From assembly GCA_904501955.1 (NCBI GenBank), contig CAJGCY010000077.1, positions 1 to 11,491 of the forward strand: a stretch of 11,491 bases of DNA, given 5' to 3'. This document shows positions 6,334-11,491 of this stretch, in pieces. Within the stretch, counting starts at the first letter, position 1, and every line of letters begins with the position of its first letter. Source of the DNA: an uncultured Akkermansia sp. (lineage in GTDB: Bacteria > Verrucomicrobiota > Verrucomicrobiia > Verrucomicrobiales > Akkermansiaceae). A model generated the notes under the pieces. It searched no databases. It was not told the DNA's origin and was given only the letters and a program-made list of their open reading frames with translations. The translations under genes and the position numbers were made by a program.

Positions 6334-7650
6334 ATGCTCAAAAAATTCGTTTTCTCATGGATTCCTCTGCTGGCGCTGAGCTTCAGTGCCGTTGCGGATG
6401 CGCAGACAGCCCCCAAGCGCGACATCGGTTACGCGGAATATTACCTCAAAGAGTTCGAGGCGGAAGTCAAACGGGCCAACGGCAATGCCAACACCTTGTT
6501 CCGCAATAAGAATGAAGCGCTTTCACGCGTGCAGGCACTGGTTAAGGCCTACCCGAATGACCCCGCCGTGCAGGCGCTCTATGAGCGCACCCGCGCCGCG
6601 CTGATGATGAGCAAGGGCAACTACCAACAAATTACCCCGGCCATGGTGGCCTACCTCAACAATGAGAAACAACTGCGAGAGCGCTATGCCAAGCTCAGCA
6701 TGGACAAGTGGCAAGAGCTACTGCAAGGGCGTGAGCTTATCACTAGGGCATTCCCCTCGGTAGAGCCTCTCAAGTGCGACGAAGCCACCAACCCCACAGG
6801 GAAAACCATTGTGCTGCCCGGCGTCAAATACCCCGATAACCAGTTCGTGGGCGCTTCCGGTGAGTATATCGTTGTCGGCAAGCCGTCTACCGGCTTCTAT
6901 TTCGTGAACATCGGCGGCAGAGAATGGCTCGGACCGTATGAAGCCATCAAGCGTTTCCGCCGCGAGGTGGATGCATCCCTCGGTGAAAACCTTGAATTCA
7001 CCGTTCTGGGCAAAATCACCGGCCCGGCCTTCGAAATACCCGGCAACCGCCGCACCAACATGGCTTGGGGGTGGGTCGTGGAGCCGGAAGCGCTCTATAT
7101 CGATGGGCGCATTGTGGCAAGCTTTGATGCCAACCATGAACAGGGCGGCACCTTCGTGGAGGAGGACAAGGTAGCCGGTATCAAAAACAGCTGGTACACT
7201 GAAAAATCCGTTCCGCAAGACGCAACTCCCGAGCGAGTGATGGAAATCTTCCTCGCTGCCATCAAAGAAAAGAACTTTGAGCTGTACAAGCAGTGCATCA
7301 ACCCCGAACGCTATGCAACGGAGACGGCGGAATCTCTCCTGCGCTATCACTGGGATTTACACCAGCAGCGACTGCACGGCGAATACGTGCACGCCGTGTT
7401 CAGTGATACCAAGATTGTTGTACACAAGGGGCACGATGATAAGAATGACCTGGAAAACTTCTTCTTGGATGACACCCAGCGCGACCGTCTCACCAAGATG
7501 CAGGGTGAAAAGGTGGAACATGCCACGGTGAAGAGTCAAGCCTTCGACGAAAACGGCAAACAGGTCGGCGAGAAAAACACCCACAAACTTATCCGCAAAG
7601 GTGGCGATAAAGGTCGCTGGTATGTGGATGACTACGAAATCCGCTTCTGA
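6334..7650 (+). CDS. Exported protein with C-terminal NTF2-like domain, otherwise unknown (438 aa)
   Basis: The frame is open from 6247, but that start would overlap the previous gene. The ATG at 6334 begins a signal peptide (MLKKFVFSWIPLLALSFSAVADA, cleavage near residue 23) and is preferred. Residues 30-135 are helical and charged, with a TPR-like stretch (EALSRVQALVKAYPNDPAVQ, 61-80). Residues 150-290 form a beta-rich middle region with several Gly turns (FYFVNIGGREWLGPYEAIKR, 188-207). Residues 296-438 look like an NTF2/SnoaL-type domain: a helical start (ATPERVMEIFLAAIKEKNFE), a central helical section, then strands ending in GRWYVDDYEIRF (427-438). Such domains often bind small ligands or dimerise. 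The leader is A/C-rich with no Shine-Dalgarno. No catalytic motif is recognised; the domain call is by pattern only. Confidence 0.75.
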   Translation: MLKKFVFSWIPLLALSFSAVADAQTAPKRDIGYAEYYLKEFEAEVKRANGNANTLFRNKNEALSRVQALVKAYPNDPAVQALYERTRAALMMSKGNYQQITPAMVAYLNNEKQLRERYAKLSMDKWQELLQGRELITRAFPSVEPLKCDEATNPTGKTIVLPGVKYPDNQFVGASGEYIVVGKPSTGFYFVNIGGREWLGPYEAIKRFRREVDASLGENLEFTVLGKITGPAFEIPGNRRTNMAWGWVVEPEALYIDGRIVASFDANHEQGGTFVEEDKVAGIKNSWYTEKSVPQDATPERVMEIFLAAIKEKNFELYKQCINPERYATETAESLLRYHWDLHQQRLHGEYVHAVFSDTKIVVHKGHDDKNDLENFFLDDTQRDRLTKMQGEKVEHATVKSQAFDENGKQVGEKNTHKLIRKGGDKGRWYVDDYEIRF

Positions 7651-7688
7651 TGCCATCTGATTTTTAACAATAAACATTTTAACGAAAC

Positions 7689-8939
7689 ATGAAGTTTAAG
7701 AACATTATTTTGTGCTGCGCCGGAACGGCGGCATTTCTTGCCCCGCAACTGCCGGCGGAGGAGGAAGGATTCGTCTTCACGGAAGAGGAAGTAGCAGCTT
7801 ACGAGGAAGAAGCCCGCAAATTAGAATCCATGCTTCACAATGAGGCGGAGTTCAACCGCGCCTGCTCCCTTGAGTATAACCGCCTCATCATGAATATCGG
7901 TAACTGTTTCCGAGCCCTCAGAAAAGCTTCAGACCCGGCGGAATGCACAAGTGATCAATACCTTGCAGACATCCACAGGCAATATGCCGAGGTATTGGTC
8001 AGTCAATTCGGTGTGGACCCTGCCACCGGTACCATTAACAAAGGAGCCTTCACCCGTGCGAACCTGGCAAAGGCAAAGCCATACCTGTCACCTGCCACGT
8101 ATGCGGCAATTGACGCGAATATGACCCGAGCCGAAATCATGTTGAGGTTCTACATGGGAGCTTTTGCCAAGGGGTGTGCGCTCTTTAATGAGGATTTTTA
8201 TTTTGAAGTGCAAACAGTCGCTCGCTTCAAACTGTATCTTGAAACAAGTGAAGCCGGAAAGGTTGACGAAGAATACCTGACGGTCTGGAACTTTTTTGCC
8301 AACAAGCGAGCCTTTGATGATGCCGGTATTGAATCGTATATCAAGCATTCCTCCCATCCCCACGAAAACGCTATCCACTTCCTCGAAGTGTACGGAAAGA
8401 ATTTAAGCACCGGCGAGCGCAATGAATGGTACGAGGAGGCTTGCTTTCTCATTCCGAATAACTATCCCTTGAAATATGTCAATATGCGGGAAGAGGGCTG
8501 CACCTACACCGGTGAGGCTTTTCACCTTCTTTTTTACGAAGGCATGTTGAGGTTGTGGCCGCAAGCTCGCATTGACGAAGCAAGGGAATACGGACAATCC
8601 ATCGTGGATGCTTTCAACAGCTCTGCTTTCCTCCGTGAGTTCAATGCTTACAAGGAAGCTGCGCAAAATGGGCCAAAGGATATTTATACGCAGACATATA
8701 ATCAACTCAACGATTATGTTGGCTCGCAGGCTTACCAATTTGCGGAGCTCCTGTGTGACTTGGAGGACTACCTGAAAAGCAACACGAAGTTCCTCGAAAA
8801 CCGGGAAAAAGCAAAGGGGCAAACGGTGCTGGACAACGCCAAGGGCGCCTTGGCTGAACTGCGAAGCACCCTCAAGCGCCTTCTCATGACGGCCGTGGAT
8901 GAGGTTCCCAAAAATCACCCCGCGGCAAATAATTATTAA
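7689..8939 (+). CDS. Exported helical protein of unknown family (416 aa)
   Basis: The ATG at 7689 begins a signal peptide, MKFKNIILCCAGTAAFLAPQLPA, with likely cleavage after A23. The mature protein opens with an acidic stretch (EEEGFVFTEEEVAAYEEEAR, 24-43) and is almost entirely helix-forming. It is rich in Glu, Ala, Tyr and Phe and has many aromatic-containing helices in the middle third. The C-terminal 80 residues (about 330-400) have heptad-like spacing that could form a coiled coil, and the end is KNHPAANNY. I recognise no family or active site. Codon choice appears somewhat more AT-tolerant than in the metallophosphoesterase genes, which may indicate a different history. The leader (7651-7688) is AT-rich, with TTTTAAC twice and no Shine-Dalgarno. 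Confidence 0.7.
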   Translation: MKFKNIILCCAGTAAFLAPQLPAEEEGFVFTEEEVAAYEEEARKLESMLHNEAEFNRACSLEYNRLIMNIGNCFRALRKASDPAECTSDQYLADIHRQYAEVLVSQFGVDPATGTINKGAFTRANLAKAKPYLSPATYAAIDANMTRAEIMLRFYMGAFAKGCALFNEDFYFEVQTVARFKLYLETSEAGKVDEEYLTVWNFFANKRAFDDAGIESYIKHSSHPHENAIHFLEVYGKNLSTGERNEWYEEACFLIPNNYPLKYVNMREEGCTYTGEAFHLLFYEGMLRLWPQARIDEAREYGQSIVDAFNSSAFLREFNAYKEAAQNGPKDIYTQTYNQLNDYVGSQAYQFAELLCDLEDYLKSNTKFLENREKAKGQTVLDNAKGALAELRSTLKRLLMTAVDEVPKNHPAANNY

Positions 8940-8978
8940 ACGAGGGGCTGAAGCACGCAAATTTCGGAGACAAATCAA

Positions 8979-9407
8979 ATGAAGAAGCTCCTTTATACTG
9001 TCACGTTTGTAGTCTTATTGGGTACATGCCCGGAGGTGAACGCCACGCAGCAAAATATCGGGTTTGATGGCAGTAATCCCACTGCCACAAGCCATCTTCA
9101 TGAGCAACTCTGCAAGACCACAACAGTAACAGCCTACATCAATGACAAGGAATATGCCCTTACTGAGGCTGAGACAGCACAGCTGCTGCAGCTGTTGCAA
9201 GGAGCTCAGGCAGCTGCTCCGCGTTGCGCTCCGGATGATTGCTTCTACCTGAATTTTACCGCGGCGGATGGCACTTGGCTCATGTCCTTGCCGGTGCAGA
9301 ACACACCGGAGGGCATTACGCTGCTTTTCCTCAAGTTGCAAGGCAACAATGCAGCAGGGCCACTCCAAAACTGGTGGAGTGGTGTAACAAGTAGACTGGG
9401 TCTGTAA
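8979..9407 (+). CDS. Small exported protein of unknown family (142 aa)
   Basis: A good ribosome site, GGAG (8966-8969), lies nine bases before the ATG. The signal peptide is MKKLLYTVTFVVLLGTCPEVNA, with cleavage likely after A22. The Cys at 17 is not in a proper lipobox (LGTC, Thr before Cys), so this is probably not a lipoprotein. The mature part has a strand pair (TTVTAYINDKEYALT), a Gln/Leu-rich helix (ETAQLLQLLQGAQAAA, 65-80), a Cys pair (C83, C88), and a strand pair (FYLNFTAADGTWLMSLPVQ). It ends in NWWSGVTSRLGL. The layout resembles small periplasmic alpha/beta ligand or inhibitor domains, but no family is recognised. A GC-containing hairpin (9360-9382) lies within its last codons. Confidence 0.7.
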   Translation: MKKLLYTVTFVVLLGTCPEVNATQQNIGFDGSNPTATSHLHEQLCKTTTVTAYINDKEYALTEAETAQLLQLLQGAQAAAPRCAPDDCFYLNFTAADGTWLMSLPVQNTPEGITLLFLKLQGNNAAGPLQNWWSGVTSRLGL

Positions 9408-9430
9408 ATAACCGTGAATCCCTTCCGTTG

Positions 9431-10585
9431 ATGAAAACGCTCCCCTTAGCTCTGTTATTCGGGGTAGTCCCCTGCATTCAGGCGGCGATAGCGTCGCCAA
9501 GCTCAGCAGCTGGTTACACAATCTTTGTTGACCTATACCAAGCTCAGCAATGCAGCACGGAAATGTACCAAGAACCTACCGGCGCTTGGTTTGATATGCC
9601 GCGAACCCCACTGAGCCTGCAATTCCCGGTGTCAGGAGGAAACACCTACACGGCGGCACATCCTCACAACAGCGCAGACACCCGCTGGCCGGACATTCAG
9701 GTAAGTTATGCCCCGGATACAGCCAAGGGTAAGGCGTATGTAAAAGTGGAAAATCGGGACTTCTCCGCTTTGCTCATATTGAGTTTCACGGAGGAGCATG
9801 CAGGCACTGCCTATGTGTACCTGCATGAAGACGGGCAAACCCACCACATGCGCCATGTGAACTTCCGCATGCATCAAACTTCCTCCGTCGGTGAGCCCAT
9901 CATCCTCCCCGAGATTGATGATTGCGATGGCGACCCTCAAATACTGGATGATGGGCTCTGCGCCATCATCTCAGAGCTCGAAAACACCTCAGCTAAATCC
10001 GCAACGGATAAGCTGTACCGTAAACGCCTACTGACGCTTCTGCCACTCATTCAGATGAGCGGAAATACCAATTTGACACTCCCGGAAACCAAAGGGAACA
10101 CCGCCCTGCACTACGCTTGTGGTATGAGCCACCTGCCCTTGGTAGCTTGGCTCCTTGCCCATGGAGCGGATACGGAGGCGGTGACAAACAAAGGCGCAAC
10201 GGTGGACGCATGCGTGAGCGGGAAAAATGCCCGAGCCATCAGGGACTTGCTGAGCCATGCCCGTACAGCCGGGCCACCTCCTCTCACCCCGGAACAAAAA
10301 GCAGCTGCAGCAGGCAAGCAATTGGAAGCAGCCTTCTCTTGCAAAGACTTGGACGCAGACCTGCCGGACGCTGCTGCAGCAGAGGAAGCCGAAACGCTGT
10401 TCCGCTATGTAAACACCACAAAAAAACATCCGTTCGGGGTAGATGAGTTCAGCCGCATGGGACGCATGCTTACTTGGGCACTTACGGCAAAACTCAGTGT
10501 ACAAGAATTCAGTGACACAGTTGTCACGGAATTACGAGAAATGCGAGCCTACAAACAAACGTTGAAAGCCGCTAAAAAACAATAA
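9431..10585 (+). CDS. Exported protein with beta-rich N-terminus, ankyrin segment and extra C-terminal domain (384 aa)
   Basis: The ATG at 9431 is preferred over the in-frame TTG just upstream because it matches the MKTL start of the paralogue at 5439. The signal peptide is MKTLPLALLFGVVPCIQA. Residues 60-155 are the beta-rich region (LQFPVSGGNTYT, 63-74; LILSFTEEHAGTA, 115-127). CDGDPQILDDGL (165-176) and LYRKRLLTLLP (195-205) match the paralogue. One ankyrin repeat spans 221-250 (KGNTALHYACGMSH, WLLAHGAD) and a degenerate one 253-275 (NKGATVDACVSG). Unlike the paralogue, it continues for about 105 residues: a proline hinge (GPPPLTPEQK, 281-290) and a helical domain ending in AAKKQ. It is probably a periplasmic binding or scaffold protein; function unknown. 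It ends two bases before the next start. Confidence 0.8.
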   Translation: MKTLPLALLFGVVPCIQAAIASPSSAAGYTIFVDLYQAQQCSTEMYQEPTGAWFDMPRTPLSLQFPVSGGNTYTAAHPHNSADTRWPDIQVSYAPDTAKGKAYVKVENRDFSALLILSFTEEHAGTAYVYLHEDGQTHHMRHVNFRMHQTSSVGEPIILPEIDDCDGDPQILDDGLCAIISELENTSAKSATDKLYRKRLLTLLPLIQMSGNTNLTLPETKGNTALHYACGMSHLPLVAWLLAHGADTEAVTNKGATVDACVSGKNARAIRDLLSHARTAGPPPLTPEQKAAAAGKQLEAAFSCKDLDADLPDAAAAEEAETLFRYVNTTKKHPFGVDEFSRMGRMLTWALTAKLSVQEFSDTVVTELREMRAYKQTLKAAKKQ

Positions 10586-10587
10586 GT

Positions 10588-10845
10588 ATGAAGATACAAC
10601 CCGTACTCAAATACCAACGATTCTTCCCGGCAGCCATGGCGATGCTCGGGGGCGTAGTGAGCGGATGCGATAAACAACAGCTCGGCGGCAGTGTCCCCAA
10701 CCCGGCTGCGGAACAACAGTCGCAAAGCTCCGCCCCCCAACCGCAACCACAGGAGCAAGGGGCTGGAGAGGAATCTGCCGAGGAAGAAGAAGAGCCGCAA
10801 CTTCTCAGTGGCGATGTTCCGGTGGAAAACTTGCCTAAAGAGTGA
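10588..10845 (+). CDS. Small predicted lipoprotein with acidic, disordered tail (85 aa)
   Basis: The ATG at 10588 follows the upstream stop by two bases, so the gene is probably translated from the same transcript. The N-terminus is a basic stretch (K2, K8, R11), a hydrophobic stretch (FFPAAMAMLGGVV) and a lipobox VSGC with Cys at 27, so signal peptidase II processing is likely. The residue after Cys is Asp, which in E. coli would favour inner-membrane retention; whether that rule holds here is unknown. The 58 remaining residues are low-complexity: Gln/Pro/Ser-rich (41-56), then Glu-rich (61-69, with five Glu in a row), ending NLPKE. This looks like a disordered, negatively charged surface or tether peptide. 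Its last four codons form part of the terminator stem. Confidence 0.65.
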   Translation: MKIQPVLKYQRFFPAAMAMLGGVVSGCDKQQLGGSVPNPAAEQQSQSSAPQPQPQEQGAGEESAEEEEEPQLLSGDVPVENLPKE

Positions 10846-10870
10846 CGCAGGTTCGCGCGTCACTCTTTAG
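10835..10870. terminator. Bidirectional intrinsic terminator between the lipoprotein gene and uvrA
   Basis: Perfect 14-base arms, CTAAAGAGTGACGC (10835-10848) and GCGTCACTCTTTAG (10857-10870), flank an 8-base loop. On the + strand it is followed at 10876-10883 by TTATTTTT; on the minus strand the run after the stem contains GTTTTCC. It therefore can stop transcripts arriving from both convergent genes. The left arm overlaps the final codons and the TGA stop (10843-10845) of the lipoprotein gene. Confidence 0.85.
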
Positions 10871-10889
10871 ATGGCTTATTTTTGCCATC
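10870..10889. repeat. Short secondary inverted repeat at the end of uvrA
   Basis: GATGGC (10870-10875) and GCCATC (10884-10889) form a 6-base-pair hairpin with a T-rich 8-base loop, immediately beside the main terminator and overlapping the uvrA stop codon (10888-10890). It may assist termination of the uvrA transcript. It shares base 10870 with the larger stem, so both cannot be fully formed at once. Confidence 0.5.
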
Positions 10890-11491
10890 ACTTCTCCAGC
10901 TCGGCGCGGATGAAGGGGGCGGTGAGGCTGTTTTTGGCGCGTGAGACTTGCTTGACGGTGCCCTGAGCGACGATGGTACCGCCATCAGCCCCGGCACCGG
11001 GTCCCATGTCGATGATGTAATCCGCCTCGCAAATGAGCTCGGGGTTGTGCTCGATGACGACCACGGTGTTACCCATGTCCACCAAGCGGCGAAGCACGCC
11101 GACAAGCAGGCGGACATCCTGCGGGTGGAGGCCGATGGTAGGCTCCTCAATGAGGTAGAGGTCCTGCGGGAGCGCTTTGCCACGGCGAATGGCATTTTGC
11201 ACGGCGCGGCGGCCCTTGATGAGCTCCGCCACCAGCTTGATGCGCTGAGCCTCACCTCCGGAGAGGGTATTGCTGGCTTGCCCGAGCGTGAGGTAGCCCA
11301 GCCCTGTCTCACACAGCAGCTGCAGCGGGTCTGCAAGGCGAGGCTGTGAAGCGAAGAACTCCGCAGCATCCTCCATATTCATATTCAACACATCCGCAAT
11401 GGATTTACCCTTGTAGCGCACTTGCAAGGTGCGGGAATTGTAACGCGCGCCGCGGCAGGTTTCGCAGGGTACGGAGCAAGGCGGCAGGAAA
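10888..11491 (-). CDS. uvrA: UvrABC excinuclease subunit A, C-terminal 200 residues (partial, runs off the right edge)
   Basis: UvrA is the damage-recognition ATPase of nucleotide excision repair; it loads UvrB at lesions in the cytosol. The visible part starts in the second zinc-binding region (PCETCRGARYN, Cys codons at 11464-11466 and 11455-11457), followed by LQVRYKGKSIADVLNM. It then has the ABC signature LGQASNTLSGGEAQRIKL, the Walker B region LYLIEEPTIGLH, the switch His in VVVIEHN and the typical tail IIDMGPGAGADGG. The frame remains open to base 11490 with no stop, so the 5' part lies outside. Two things differ from E. coli UvrA: the Walker B Asp is Glu (EEPT in place of DEPT, codons 11143-11148), and a dozen extra residues (about RRAVQNAIRRGK) precede it. 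The gene converges on the + strand run and shares its terminator. Confidence 0.97.
   Translation of the reverse strand, partial: FLPPCSVPCETCRGARYNSRTLQVRYKGKSIADVLNMNMEDAAEFFASQPRLADPLQLLCETGLGYLTLGQASNTLSGGEAQRIKLVAELIKGRRAVQNAIRRGKALPQDLYLIEEPTIGLHPQDVRLLVGVLRRLVDMGNTVVVIEHNPELICEADYIIDMGPGAGADGGTIVAQGTVKQVSRAKNSLTAPFIRAELEK

Noticed and set aside
6718..7350. A 210-codon open frame on the minus strand
   Set aside because: It is antisense to the NTF2-like exported protein, and the opposite frame has a signal peptide and coherent domains.
10948..11349. A 133-codon open frame on the + strand
   Set aside because: It is the complement of uvrA, which has a clear ABC signature, Walker B region and zinc-binding motif on the minus strand.
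1..11491. CRISPR array, tRNA, insertion sequence or phage genes
   Set aside because: No regularly spaced repeats, cloverleaf-like sequence, transposase motifs or terminal inverted repeats were seen. The only direct repeat is the short one at 986-1042.

Overview
The window looks like chromosomal DNA from a Gram-negative bacterium. I lean towards Verrucomicrobiota, in the neighbourhood of Akkermansia. The reasons are a TMEM43-family membrane protein, many small exported proteins of unknown family, several start codons without a Shine-Dalgarno sequence, and a UvrA whose second Walker B motif reads LIEEPTIGLH. This placement is inference from memory of the families, not a database result. No tRNA, rRNA, CRISPR array, insertion sequence or phage gene is visible.

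Layout: (1) Bases 2-1573 hold the C-terminal part of a TMEM43-like membrane protein that runs in from the left edge. (2) A 159-base gap follows, with a perfect 26-base palindrome (probable terminator) and then AT-rich DNA that could carry a promoter. (3) From 1733 to 10845 there are ten + strand genes separated by only 2 to 39 bases, probably one operon or a few overlapping ones. (4) A bidirectional terminator hairpin at 10835-10870 separates this run from the convergent 3' end of uvrA on the minus strand, which runs off the right edge. No stretch over 300 bases lacks a gene.

The + strand run is mostly exported. Seven products have a clear Sec signal peptide, one looks like a lipoprotein, one is a 66-residue single-pass membrane protein, and one (64 residues, beta-grasp-like) has no export signal. 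Two paralogue pairs stand out. The first is a tandem pair of 5'-nucleotidase-like metallophosphoesterases (2368-3786 and 3799-5211, about 64% identical by hand count). They keep every metal ligand but have lost parts of the usual nucleotide pocket. The second is a pair of exported proteins with an N-terminal beta-rich region and a short C-terminal ankyrin segment (5439-6296 and 9431-10585), which bracket three unrelated exported proteins.

How the genes work together is uncertain. The safest reading is a periplasmic or cell-envelope cluster in which the two metallophosphoesterases hydrolyse a phosphorylated substrate that may not be a nucleotide, and the ankyrin, NTF2-like and small helical proteins act as binding or envelope proteins. 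No defence, secretion or biosynthetic system can be named from the sequence.
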